From: Austwickia sp. TVS 96-490-7B | GTDB taxonomy: Bacteria; Actinomycetota; Actinomycetes; Actinomycetales; Dermatophilaceae | Assembly: GCF_019331795.1 (NCBI RefSeq) | Contig: NZ_JAHPZL010000004.1 | Coordinates: forward strand, 177,870-241,869 | Length of the DNA: 64,000 nt | Direction of reading: 5' to 3' | Part shown: positions 1 to 8,456 of the stretch, piece after piece | Numbering within the stretch: position 1 is the first letter of the stretch | How the letters are laid out: every line of letters starts with the position of its first letter | Position numbers and translations under genes: made by a program | The notes under the pieces: model-generated | Told to the model about the DNA's origin: nothing | What the model saw: the letters and a program-made list of their open reading frames with translations, nothing else | The model's database searches: none

Positions 1-240
1 TCGCTGTCGTTGGTGACGTCGTCACGCCCAGGTGCTCGGGCGGTGTTGTTGTTTGCGTCGTCGGCGGCGTTGGAGTCAGCGCGCGGCATGATTGGCGGCC
101 TGGGCCGGGACAGCGGGATCACTTTGGATCTGGTGGATCTGGGTCAGGAGTGGACGGAGCGACTGGTGGAGGCGCACCGACCGGCGGGGCGGCATCGCGC
201 GGTCACCGAGGAGGCCCAGACACGCCGTCGTCCAGTCTGA
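1..240 (+). CDS. 3' end of an unrecognised protein (5' truncated by the window)
   Basis: An open frame enters from the left edge and ends at a TGA at 238-240, leaving about 79 C-terminal residues. They contain a short hydrophobic stretch (AVLLFASSAAL) followed by a helix-like region and a basic tail ending TRRRPV. I do not recognise the family. The ATG/GTG codons inside the frame are not needed as starts, because the frame is open to the edge. The codon third positions are GC-rich and look coding, but the direction and extent of the gene can only be settled with upstream sequence. Confidence 0.45.
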   Translation, partial: SLSLVTSSRPGARAVLLFASSAALESARGMIGGLGRDSGITLDLVDLGQEWTERLVEAHRPAGRHRAVTEEAQTRRRPV

Positions 241-1012
241 TCGGGTGCGGGGAACCCTGTCCACGCGTGCTGAGGCACAGCTGTTGACCGCGTGGCCTCA
301 CTGATGACGATGCGCTGACGGGAACTCAGTGACGCTCGTCGCGGGGGGTGGTGGGCCACCGACGACCGCCTCGACCGGACAAGCTACTGATGATCCGGGA
401 GGTGTCGAGCCCTTGCAATTCGACGTGGTGCAGTTGACGGCGAGTCGTGCGGGTGACTTGGGCGCCACGCATACCGACAGGGTTGGCACTCATAATCGAG
501 CCTCCATGTTCTTCACCGCTCGGCAGCATCCATGCCACCGGCCGGCCCTCACCGGCCGGATTAACTTTACCCAGTCTTTGAAGTTAATGCCAGCTTTTTT
601 TCAGCTTAAACTGTCGATAGATGAACTGTTAAGCACGATGGCAGGCGAGATTAGCCATCACCTGCAAGCACAGCGGGACTGTTTGCAAAGACCTGGTGAA
701 GTCTACTCGAGGCATCATCATGAAGCGACCCGCGAGATCGACCGGACAAGCCCCCTCACCAGCGGTTGTGGAAACGTTCCACGAGGGTTTCGCGGCTCAC
801 TCTGAGCCTGCATGGTCGAGATCGTTGACGGCTCCATCCAGGCTGGTGAGCGTCACCCCATGCCGCCCCAGCATCATCGGCTCACCTCCCGCACCTCGCC
901 GGGACCAGCCTTCTCGCCGCAGCATCATCGCCATCAGGGAACACCACCAGCTCACCGTTCGTTGAAGCAGGTTCATGACCCTCCCCACTCACCCATAGGA
1001 AGGGCCTTATCG
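241..1012. other. gene-poor region upstream of terC
   Basis: About 770 bases with no convincing gene. Short frames here have poor composition and no ribosome binding site. Positions 560-660 are clearly AT-richer than the surroundings and hold a small inverted repeat (561-567 with 581-587) followed by a run of seven T. This may be promoter or terminator sequence. I looked for the manganese (yybP-ykoY) riboswitch that sometimes precedes terC and could not recognise it. Confidence 0.4.
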
Positions 1013-2260
1013 ATGAGCGTCCCACTGACTGCATGGATCGCCGCCTTAGCATTGATCGTCGGGCTACTGGTTTACGACTTCTTCTTCCACGTCCGGAAGG
1101 CACATACTCCGACACTGCGCGAAGCTGCAGTCTGGTCTGCCGCCTATGTCGGCATTGCCCTTCTTTTCGGGATCGCGGTACTGATCCTCGGCGGCCAGGA
1201 AATGGGCGCCGAATACTTTGCCGGGTATATCACCGAAAAAGCACTTTCGGTGGATAACCTATTTGTCTTCCTCATCATCATGACCAGCTTCCGCGTCCCC
1301 AGCGCCGACCAGCAGAAGGTCCTCCTGTTCGGGATTGTCTTCTCACTGTTCGCCCGCACCGCGTTCATCTTCGTGGGGGCAGCGCTGATCAACTCGTTCG
1401 CCTGGATGTTCTACATCTTCGGTCTCATCTTGCTCTTCACCGCAGGTCACATGATCGTCGGTCATGACGACGGCGACGATGGGGCGGACAACGTCATCAT
1501 CCGAGCGGCTCGCCGCTTCTTGCGCACCACCGAGCAGTACGACGGAGACCGGCTCTACACGGTCGTCGACGGCAAACGCATGCTCACTCCGATGCTGCTG
1601 GTGATGATCGCGATCGGCGGCACCGACATCCTCTTCGCCCTGGACTCGATCCCCGCGATCTTCGGGCTGACCCAGTCGACGTTCATCGTGTTCACGGCCA
1701 CCGCGTTCTCGCTGATGGGGTTGCGCCAGCTGTACTTCCTGCTCGACGGCCTGCTCGACCGGTTGATCTACCTGAAGTGGGGTCTTTCGGCGATCCTGGC
1801 GTTCATTGGCGTGAAGTTGGTGCTGCACGCCTTGCACGAAAACACAGTCCCCATCATTAACGACGGGCACCCGGTGACGGTGGTCGAAGTTTCCACGCAG
1901 GTGTCGTTGACAGTCATCGTCGGAGTGCTGGCACTGACCGTGGTGGCCTCTCTGCTGAGTCCCAAGGGCAAGGCGCTCACCGTGATCAACAACACCCGCC
2001 GCCATGTCGATCAGTACCTTGACTTGACGTTCGAGTCCGATCCGGCACTGCGGGAGCGCAACTACCTGCGACTTCTCACCGAAGAAGCCGCCATGAAGAG
2101 CATCGCTCCTCGTTTCCGGCACCTGATCCGCCAAGAGCCACTCCTGCTCGATAGGCTGGCCGAAGCACACCAGACGCACGACGCCTATCTGGAACATCGC
2201 CCGGATCTTGCCGAGGGGATGAGGCAACGCGTCGACACTCACCGGGAGCAGCTTCCGTGA
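1013..2260 (+). CDS. TerC family integral membrane protein
   Basis: A 415-residue polytopic membrane protein of the TerC/Alx family, members of which are linked to metal (manganese or tellurite) homeostasis and metalation of exported proteins. The acidic signature runs through the membrane segments: TEKALSVDNLFVF (E75, D81) and GTDILFALDSIPAI (D205, D211). These are the conserved charged residues of the family. About eight hydrophobic segments are visible up to residue 340. After them comes a polar 80-residue cytosolic extension, making the protein longer than the usual 320-350. I start at ATG 1013 because AGGAAGG at 997-1003 is well spaced and the next residues form the first membrane helix; the longer frame upstream is Pro/His-rich noise. 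The stop overlaps the GTG of the next gene by 4 bases, so the two are probably co-transcribed. Confidence 0.88.
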   Translation: MSVPLTAWIAALALIVGLLVYDFFFHVRKAHTPTLREAAVWSAAYVGIALLFGIAVLILGGQEMGAEYFAGYITEKALSVDNLFVFLIIMTSFRVPSADQQKVLLFGIVFSLFARTAFIFVGAALINSFAWMFYIFGLILLFTAGHMIVGHDDGDDGADNVIIRAARRFLRTTEQYDGDRLYTVVDGKRMLTPMLLVMIAIGGTDILFALDSIPAIFGLTQSTFIVFTATAFSLMGLRQLYFLLDGLLDRLIYLKWGLSAILAFIGVKLVLHALHENTVPIINDGHPVTVVEVSTQVSLTVIVGVLALTVVASLLSPKGKALTVINNTRRHVDQYLDLTFESDPALRERNYLRLLTEEAAMKSIAPRFRHLIRQEPLLLDRLAEAHQTHDAYLEHRPDLAEGMRQRVDTHREQLP

Positions 2261-2940
2261 TTTACGCCGCCGCACGCCGCCGCGCCGCTGTGATCAGCGC
2301 CACGGCGGCGTGTCTGGCACTGAGTGCCTGTGGCGAGGCGGGTCCACTCACTCAGGATCAGGTGGAGAAGGCGTTGCTGACCGAGGCCACCATCCCGGTG
2401 AAGGGCTGGACCGCAGGGGCACCTAATCATGTCGCCCCTGAGAAAGACGTCTCAGGCATCGGTGCGCTACTCGGGGACAATTCCGGCGTCAATCAGGCGT
2501 GCCAGGGGGCGTTGACCGCGTTTAGCGGCGGGCTACCGACGCCGCAAGGCTTCGGGACGGTTTCGTTCACCCACGCTGGAGACGGCCCGCTGGGACCCCA
2601 TGAACTCGTGGTGACTGTGCGCTCGTTCGCCGATGAAACTCCAGAGATACCCAGTGGCCGTCAAGCGGTTCAGGACTGCCCGTCGTTCACGATCGATAAA
2701 GCTGGACAGCAGCTCGCGGTCACGATGGAGTCACCCGGCTATGACATCCCCGACTCTCAAGCCCTGGGCCTTGACTTGACCAGTGGTGATCAGCATGCCC
2801 GCTTGGATTTGCTTCGGGTACGCCGAGGTAGCTCCCTCGTCACCGCCAGCCTCACCGGTCCCAATGGTAAGACCAATCACGATATCCTCGACGCGGTGAT
2901 CAAGGCACAGCTCGATCAAATCAAGCGCGTGTCAGACTGA
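2257..2940 (+). CDS. secreted lipoprotein, function unknown
   Basis: A 227-residue protein with a lipoprotein signal: basic start (ARRRAA), hydrophobic core and lipobox ALSAC with the lipidated Cys at 25. The mature part resembles the sensor-like or PknH-like extracellular lipoproteins of actinobacteria in general style (two Cys, C83-like and C142-like, that could pair), but I cannot assign a family. The GTG start overlaps the TerC stop (GTGA), giving translational coupling. Part of its 3' end is duplicated about 2.75 kb downstream (5611-5690), which shows that it was the left edge of the duplication that made the serine hydrolase array. Confidence 0.75.
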   Translation: MIYAAARRRAAVISATAACLALSACGEAGPLTQDQVEKALLTEATIPVKGWTAGAPNHVAPEKDVSGIGALLGDNSGVNQACQGALTAFSGGLPTPQGFGTVSFTHAGDGPLGPHELVVTVRSFADETPEIPSGRQAVQDCPSFTIDKAGQQLAVTMESPGYDIPDSQALGLDLTSGDQHARLDLLRVRRGSSLVTASLTGPNGKTNHDILDAVIKAQLDQIKRVSD

Positions 2941-3059
2941 TCCGCCCCAGGTGGCCCCGCCCAGATCTGATCCCCACCACCTGGATGTCCCCCATGGCGG
3001 CTGGGTCGTGAGTTCCGCCTGCCGTCGCCCACCCGCGACGCCTGACACCAGGACGACGC

Positions 3060-4565
3060 ATGACATCCAGATTCCGACGTACCACCACCATCGCCACCGC
3101 AGCCAGCCTGCTGACCCTCGCGATGGCCAGCACCGCCCAGGCCGCCGACCCCACCCCTGGGGCATCCGGCACCACCCCTGCTACCGCCAGCGCGTCACCC
3201 AGCCAGACCGCAACGCCACGTCAGCCAGCATCCAAGAGCCCTGTTGCTGGAACCTTCCAGAAAACCCTTGACACCATGGTCGCTCCGGCTGCCAAGGGCG
3301 GGGCACCAGGCGAGCTCGGGGCGTACGTCGCCGCGATGGGCCATTTTGAGAGCCCCAAGGGTTCTTGGTCTGGGACCGCTGGGGTCGCCAACCTCTCCAC
3401 CAAACGCCAACCGGCCCTGACCGACCAATTCCGCGGCGCCAGCAACCTCAAACCCATGGTCGCGGTCTTGGCCCTGCAAGAGGTCGAAGCCGGCCGATGG
3501 AAGCTGGACACCACCGTCGAATCAGTCCTCCCCGGGCTACTCCCCGGCGACTACGGCAAAGTCACCCTCAAACAACTCCTCAGCCACACCAGCGGCATCC
3601 CCGAATACATGGCGGGCTACATCCCCAACGCCACTGATAGCAAGACCATCCTGATGGTCGCCAGCAAAAAATATCAGCCTGAAGAACTCATCAAAGTTGC
3701 TCGTCAACTCCCCTGGGATACTAAACCAGGCGAGAAGCATGACTATAGCAACACCAACTACGTCGTCGCCGGGATGATGGTGGAAAAGATCACCGGCAAG
3801 AAGATCAGCACCCTTCTGAAGGAACGCATCTTCCCCACCAGCGGCGGCATGCGCAGCTCCTACTATTCAGAGAAGCCAGAAATTTCCGGCAACCATCTGA
3901 CCGACTACGGCTTCTACCAGAAAAAACGAGTCGACTTCACCCCGGATCACCCCAGCTTCCTATCCCACGCTGGCGCTCTCGTGACCACGCTGGCAGACCT
4001 CGAATCCTTCTTCCACGCCCTGGCTACCGGCAAACTCCTCAAGCCTGAGACCGTTGACCTGATGACCCAGCCGATAGACGAGCCTGGATCCTACGGGATG
4101 GGTCTGATCCGGTTCACTGACCGGTGCGCTGGGAAGGATGGGAAAGAAGGAGTGATGATCGGACACAGCGGCGGCACCTTCGGTACGTCCTCCTTCGGCA
4201 TGGTCTCCCGCGACGGAACCCGTCGGCTCAGCTTGGTCTTCACGGGGCGGCACCACCCCGAAGGCCCCGATACCTTCAAAAAGTTCATCTGGGATGCACA
4301 ACGTGCCACCTGCACCGGCAAGGCTCTTCCCAACCCTGCGCCCGCTCCAGGCAAGCCCACTAAGCCAGCCAACCCCTCAGCCACACCGACAGCTCCTTCT
4401 GCGACAGCATCCAGCCCCTCGGCGACACCGTCGGCCACCCCGGGCAAGCCTCAACCCACCACCACTCCTAGTGGGACACCGAGTACGGCCCCCCAGTTGC
4501 GCTCCAAGGACCTTTCAGTCCTAGAGATTCCGGACAGCCTGGATAACGCTCGACGCTCCCGCTGA
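3060..4565 (+). CDS. secreted serine hydrolase, beta-lactamase/D-Ala-D-Ala carboxypeptidase fold (paralogue 1)
   Basis: A 501-residue exported protein of the serine beta-lactamase-like superfamily (peptidase family S12). It has a signal peptide with cleavage after AQA (about residue 28), a Thr/Ser/Pro spacer, and then the three active-site motifs in order: SxxK as S128-N-L-K131, YxN as Y229-S-N231, and HxG as H369-S-G371. The family acts on D-amino-acid peptides or esters outside the cell; the substrate is not evident. After the catalytic domain comes a 60-residue Ala/Thr/Ser/Pro linker and a charged C-terminus shared with the neighbouring copies. ATG 3060 is fixed by the signal peptide. The 120 bases upstream are repeated in front of paralogue 3. 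Codon use matches the chromosome. Confidence 0.88.
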   Translation: MTSRFRRTTTIATAASLLTLAMASTAQAADPTPGASGTTPATASASPSQTATPRQPASKSPVAGTFQKTLDTMVAPAAKGGAPGELGAYVAAMGHFESPKGSWSGTAGVANLSTKRQPALTDQFRGASNLKPMVAVLALQEVEAGRWKLDTTVESVLPGLLPGDYGKVTLKQLLSHTSGIPEYMAGYIPNATDSKTILMVASKKYQPEELIKVARQLPWDTKPGEKHDYSNTNYVVAGMMVEKITGKKISTLLKERIFPTSGGMRSSYYSEKPEISGNHLTDYGFYQKKRVDFTPDHPSFLSHAGALVTTLADLESFFHALATGKLLKPETVDLMTQPIDEPGSYGMGLIRFTDRCAGKDGKEGVMIGHSGGTFGTSSFGMVSRDGTRRLSLVFTGRHHPEGPDTFKKFIWDAQRATCTGKALPNPAPAPGKPTKPANPSATPTAPSATASSPSATPSATPGKPQPTTTPSGTPSTAPQLRSKDLSVLEIPDSLDNARRSR

Positions 4566-4592
4566 TCGCACCGTCGAGTCCAACTTAGCGAA

Positions 4593-4629
4593 GGCGTTCC
4601 TGGTCTGCAGCACACAGGCCAGGAACGCC
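4593..4629. terminator. hairpin after paralogue 1
   Basis: An 11-bp perfect stem (4593-4603 with 4619-4629, GGCGTTCCTGG and complement) with a 15-base loop, lying 28 bases after the stop codon. There is no T-tract, as is common in high-GC terminators. Confidence 0.6.
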
Positions 4630-4706
4630 TCCTGCGATCACCGCACCCTTTCACACACCTTGATCGCCAGCCGCTGCGCTAGCGACGCCTGACACCAGGA
4701 CGACGC

Positions 4707-5485
4707 ATGACATCCAGATTCCGACGTACCACCACCATCGCCACCGCAGCCAGCCTGCTGACCCTCGCGATGGCCAGCACCGCCCAGGCCGCCGACCCCA
4801 CCCCTGGGACTATTCAGAGAAGCCAGAAATTTCCGGCAACCATCTGACCGACTACGGCTTCTACCAGAAAAAACGAGTCGACTTCACCCCGGATCACCCC
4901 AGCTTCCTATCCCACGCTGGCGCCCTCGTGACCACGCTGGCAGACCTCGAATCCTTCTACCACGCCCTGGCTACCGGCAAACTCCTCAAACCTGAGACCG
5001 TCACCATGATGACCACGCCCGTCGATCAAAATGGCACCTACGGAATGGGGCTCATCCTTTTCAAGGATCGATGTGCTGGCGCTGATGGAGAGGAAGGAGT
5101 GATGATTGGACACAGCGGCGGCTCTTTTGGCACCGGATCCTTTGGCATGGTCTCCCGCGACGGAACCCGTCGCATCAGCATGGTCATGACTGGCCGACAC
5201 AACCCGAACGATCTCACCACCTTCAAGAATTTCCTCTGGGAAGCACAACGCGCCACCTGCACCGGCACAACCCTGCCCAACCCTGGCGCCACGCCATCCA
5301 AGCCCACCGGCCCCTCTGTGAAGCCGACACCGACGGTGACACCGTCCACCCCACGTCGCTCGCAGCCCACCACGGGCATCCCCTCCCCCAGCGTCAAGCC
5401 AGACACCGCAGCTCAGCTGCGCTCCAAGGACCTTTCAGTTCTAGAGGTCCCGGACGCTCTCGACGAGAGCACACGAGCCCGCTGA
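4707..5485 (+). pseudogene. broken serine hydrolase paralogue 2 (internal deletion and frameshift)
   Basis: Positions 4682-4808 are essentially identical to 3035-3161 of paralogue 1 (start codon, signal peptide, first mature residues). The sequence then jumps to the equivalent of 3862. Relative to paralogue 1 exactly 700 bases (3162-3861) are missing. Because 700 is not a multiple of 3, the frame shifts and stops at TGA 4844-4846. The SxxK and YxN motifs are gone, while the HSG motif and the linker/tail survive in another frame that is open to 5485. After about 4990 the sequence diverges from paralogue 1 (for example FKDRCAGADG), so this was once a separate functional copy. An internal GTG at 4928 could open the 3' part, but it would have no signal peptide. 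Confidence 0.85.
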
Positions 5486-5512
5486 CCGGGACCGTGTGGC
5501 TGTGATCCCACC

Positions 5513-5553
5513 GGGGCGCTCCTGGCTGACCCAGAGCAGACCAGGGGTGCCCC
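5513..5553. terminator. imperfect hairpin after paralogue 2
   Basis: GGGGCGCTCCTGG at 5513-5525 pairs with CCAGGGGTGCCCC at 5541-5553 with two mismatches. It sits in the position expected for the terminator of the former paralogue 2. Confidence 0.4.
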
Positions 5554-5610
5554 TCCTAGGGCCACCCCCGCCTCAGACAACAACATGATCACTATCAGCC
5601 CCAGCTGACT

Positions 5611-5690
5611 CATTGGTAAGACCAATCACGATAGTCTCACGGTGGTGATCAGGGCGCAGGTCGGCACCACCGACTCTGCGGCCGTCTGAC
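5611..5690 (+). pseudogene. duplicated 3' remnant of the lipoprotein gene
   Basis: This stretch matches the last ~78 bases of the lipoprotein gene (2863-2940), including ATTGGTAAGACCAATCACGAT and the terminal SerAsp/Val stop region, with scattered changes. It is followed by a copy of the intergenic sequence found after the lipoprotein gene. It has no start and is not a gene; it marks the edge of an old tandem duplication. Confidence 0.75.
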
Positions 5691-5811
5691 CCGCCCCAGG
5701 TGGTCCATACTCAGGCCCGATCCCACCCACCTGGATGTCCCCCGCGGCGTGGCAGGGCCGACCGTTCCGCCTGCCGTCGCCCACCGGCGACGCCCGACAC
5801 CAGGACGATCT
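5691..5811 (+). repeat. second copy of the upstream region of the serine hydrolase genes
   Basis: About 120 bases that align with 2941-3059 (shared blocks include CCGCCCCAGGTGG, CACCTGGATGTCCCCC, TTCCGCCTGCCGTCGCCCAC and CACCAGGACGA). It immediately precedes each intact hydrolase start, so it probably carries their promoter and ribosome binding site. Confidence 0.7.
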
Positions 5812-7302
5812 ATGACATCGAGTTCACGACGTACCACTATCGCTGTCGCCGCCAGCCTGTTGACCCTCTCGTTGGCGGGTACCGCCAACGCTGCTACCCC
5901 CACCCCCGCGCCGCCCACGACCGGCACGCCCACCACGTCGGCGCCTGCCAAACCCACTTCGTCTGCCTCGTCCACCACGAAGCCCACCGCCGCCGGGCTG
6001 CCCGAGTCCACCCTGCGCAAAGCCCTCGACGATGCTGTCGCCGTCCCGCAGGGCGGCAAACCCGGCGATGGCGGCAATGCCATTGGCATCATGGTCGATG
6101 TCCGCAGCCCTAAGGGAAATTGGAGCGGCACTGCCGGCGTCTCCTCACTCCAAGACAAGCGCAAGGTGCAGATCACCGATCGCTTCCGCGCCGCGAGCAA
6201 CACCAAGACCATGGTCGCCGTCCTGGCGATGCAGGAGGTCGAAGCGGGCCGATGGAAGCTGGACACCACGGTCGACAGCGTCCTGCCGGGACTGTTCCCC
6301 GAGTCGCACCGTAAGGTCACCCTCAAGCAGCTGCTCAACCACACCAGCGGCGCTCCGGATTATCTGCACACGATGATCCCCGACCTCTTCGACATCCCCG
6401 CCGTCCAGAAGAGCACCGCCACGGCCCGCAGCGATGAAGCCCTCATCAAGCTGGCCCGTGAGATGCCCTGGGATGACAAGCCGGGAGCCAAGCACGACTA
6501 CAGCAACACTAATTACGTCGTCATCGGGATGATGTTGGAGAAGGTCACTGGCAAGAAGATGCCAGCCCTCCTTTCCGAGCGTATTTTCACCAAAGCTGGG
6601 ATGACAGATAGTGTCTATGCGACCAGCGCTGGTATTAGTCAGGCCCATCTGACTGATTACGCCATCACAGATAAGGGGATTTTCGACTTCGATAAGCAGC
6701 ACCCTTCGTACCTGAGCTCTTCTGGCGCGGTGGTCAGCACCATTAAAGACATGTCTGCTTTCTATGCGGCGTTGACCAGCGGAAAGTTTGTCAACCAGAA
6801 AACTCTCACGATGATGGCTGAGCCAGTCAGCGCCACAGAGCGCTATGGCCTGGGCATGATTGTTTTCGGTGACCTCTGCCGGGCCAAGGACGGCTCAAAG
6901 GGGATGATGATCGGTCACACCGGCGCATCATTGGGTACGTCATCTTTTGTGATGACCTCACTGGACGGGAGCCGTCAGATCACCCTGGCGCTGACCGGTC
7001 GCCAATACCAGAACCGCAAGCCCGGCGCTGAAATGTTCATCGCTCAGGCGCAGAAAGCCACCTGTTCCGGCCCCAGCGACGATCTGCCCAACATGAACCC
7101 TGCCCCGCCGAAGAGCACAGAGACCCCGAAACCCACCAGCAGCGCCAAGCCGACCAGCAGCGCCAAGCCGACCAGCAGCGCCAAGCCGCCAGCGGACAAG
7201 GCTCCGAGTGCCTCTGCGAAGCCGACGCCGCGCGCCGCGCTGCCCCAGCAGATGGAGATTCCGGTCCCTGACATCACCGAAGCTGACCGCGCGGCACGCT
7301 AA
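5812..7302 (+). CDS. secreted serine hydrolase, beta-lactamase/D-Ala-D-Ala carboxypeptidase fold (paralogue 3)
   Basis: A 496-residue paralogue of the product at 3060. It has a signal peptide ending TANA (about residue 27), a Pro/Thr spacer, and then SxxK as S129-N-T-K132, YSN and HTG. All active-site residues are present, so it should be an active extracellular peptidase or esterase of family S12. The linker near the C-terminus holds a threefold KPTSSA repeat (18-base DNA unit at 7135-7188), and the last 20 residues keep the conserved acidic/basic tail. ATG 5812 aligns exactly with ATG 3060 and precedes the signal peptide; the frame upstream is duplicated non-coding sequence. Divergence from paralogue 1 is substantial, so this duplication is older than the identity shared by copies 1 and 2. 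Confidence 0.88.
   Translation: MTSSSRRTTIAVAASLLTLSLAGTANAATPTPAPPTTGTPTTSAPAKPTSSASSTTKPTAAGLPESTLRKALDDAVAVPQGGKPGDGGNAIGIMVDVRSPKGNWSGTAGVSSLQDKRKVQITDRFRAASNTKTMVAVLAMQEVEAGRWKLDTTVDSVLPGLFPESHRKVTLKQLLNHTSGAPDYLHTMIPDLFDIPAVQKSTATARSDEALIKLAREMPWDDKPGAKHDYSNTNYVVIGMMLEKVTGKKMPALLSERIFTKAGMTDSVYATSAGISQAHLTDYAITDKGIFDFDKQHPSYLSSSGAVVSTIKDMSAFYAALTSGKFVNQKTLTMMAEPVSATERYGLGMIVFGDLCRAKDGSKGMMIGHTGASLGTSSFVMTSLDGSRQITLALTGRQYQNRKPGAEMFIAQAQKATCSGPSDDLPNMNPAPPKSTETPKPTSSAKPTSSAKPTSSAKPPADKAPSASAKPTPRAALPQQMEIPVPDITEADRAAR
7135..7188 (+). repeat. 18-bp tandem repeat, three units
   Basis: ACCAGCAGCGCCAAGCCG is repeated three times exactly. It encodes the Thr-Ser-Ser-Ala-Lys-Pro linker of the serine hydrolase. 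Such coding repeats can change in length by slippage. Confidence 0.85.
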
Positions 7303-7320
7303 CGCGATATCGCACCGCTT

Positions 7321-7352
7321 TGTCGTCCCCGCCACATCCGGCAGGGACGACA
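7321..7352. terminator. hairpin between paralogue 3 and the convergent amidotransferase gene
   Basis: TGTCGTCCC at 7321-7329 pairs with GGGACGACA at 7344-7352, extended by CGCC/GGC. It probably serves both converging genes. Confidence 0.55.
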
Positions 7353-7420
7353 GAGCGGGTGGAGCCGACTGCCCGGGTGAGGCTGACCGGCCGAGCCGAG
7401 GTGAGCGCGCGCCCACCAGC

Positions 7421-8227
7421 TCAGGCGCCCACCCCCATCGACACCATCGCCAGCGGCTCGCACGAGACCGCCATGGTCCGCAGGTCGACTCGGGTGACGC
7501 TGTCGTGCGGAAGCTCTTTCCACCCCGCCGTGTCCAGTCCGGCTGAGGCCACGACCAATGATCCGTCCACGAGCCGACGCCACCGCATCGTGAAATAACG
7601 CTCGTCGTGGTGCAGCGGCAAGTCGTCGACCTGCCAGTGCGGGATCTGCGCTTCGCGGCTGCTGTTGACCACGACCATCTCGGTGGCCGACAAGGTCACT
7701 GAGTTCAGGCTGACCTGCGGGTACGCGGTACGAATTCGCCGTACGGCGAGCGCTGCTGCTTCGGTGAGCGGCAGTCCAGCAGCGACTCCCTCGCGGATCA
7801 ACGCGAAGTAGAGTTCGGAATCGGTGGTGCCGGTCACTTTGGCTAATGCTGCTGGGCCGACCATGGCGCGTAGCACGGCGGTGGGGGCGATCGAGCCGTT
7901 GTGGGCGAAGGCCATGCCGTCGGCTCGGAACGGGTGGCTGTTGTCTTTCATCACCGCCATCTGGTCGGTGGCCATCCGCAGGTGAAAGATGCGCGATCGG
8001 GATCGGGGCCGATCCATCATCTGGGTGAGACGGTCGTCGTCGTATCCGGGGCGCACTGTCCGGCGGCGGCGAACAACGGGGCCACGCGAGCCGTCCTCGA
8101 TCCAGGCTGTGCCCCATCCGTCGTCGTGGAGGCGGGCCATGAGTCGATAGGTCTGGCACTGCTCGGTCCCGATCAGCTCCTCGACCGCCACGGCGTGGGG
8201 TGCGGCGTAAGCGAGCAATCGGCACAT
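7421..8227 (-). CDS. class II glutamine amidotransferase (EgtC/YafJ-like)
   Basis: A 268-residue protein beginning Met-Cys-Arg-Leu-Leu. In the Ntn-type glutamine amidotransferases the Cys after the initiator Met becomes the catalytic N-terminal residue, so ATG at 8227 is chosen over the ATG seven codons upstream. Other family features are HDDGWGTAW, HLRMATD and AHNGSI (the oxyanion/glutamine-site blocks). It resembles EgtC, the gamma-glutamyl-hercynylcysteine sulfoxide hydrolase of ergothioneine synthesis, and YafJ. No other egt gene is in the window, so the substrate is open. It is divergent from the TetR gene, which may regulate it. Confidence 0.8.
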   Translation of the reverse strand: MCRLLAYAAPHAVAVEELIGTEQCQTYRLMARLHDDGWGTAWIEDGSRGPVVRRRRTVRPGYDDDRLTQMMDRPRSRSRIFHLRMATDQMAVMKDNSHPFRADGMAFAHNGSIAPTAVLRAMVGPAALAKVTGTTDSELYFALIREGVAAGLPLTEAAALAVRRIRTAYPQVSLNSVTLSATEMVVVNSSREAQIPHWQVDDLPLHHDERYFTMRWRRLVDGSLVVASAGLDTAGWKELPHDSVTRVDLRTMAVSCEPLAMVSMGVGA

Positions 8228-8456
8228 GATGTTCTGCTCCTCTAGCACGGTGGGGGCGTGATGTCCACCGCTCCCATCGGCAGGCGTGCGGCACTCCCGA
8301 CCGTGAACATCAGATTCCTGGGGTGAGGCTGTTGCGTAAGGCCCAGGATCAGCGGGAATACGGCGGAAGAGGGGTCTGTGCTCTCTCGCCTAGCATCGAC
8401 GGTGTGTAGATCCGACGACATCAAGGTCGCCGAACGCGGAGAGACGGGATCGCGAC

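Noticed and set aside
241-1012. yybP-ykoY (manganese) riboswitch upstream of terC
   Set aside because: Searched by eye because terC genes often have one; the conserved core was not found.
1343-2275. 310-residue open frame antisense to terC
   Set aside because: His/Gln/Glu/Arg-rich mirror of a real membrane-protein gene; no ribosome site or domain.
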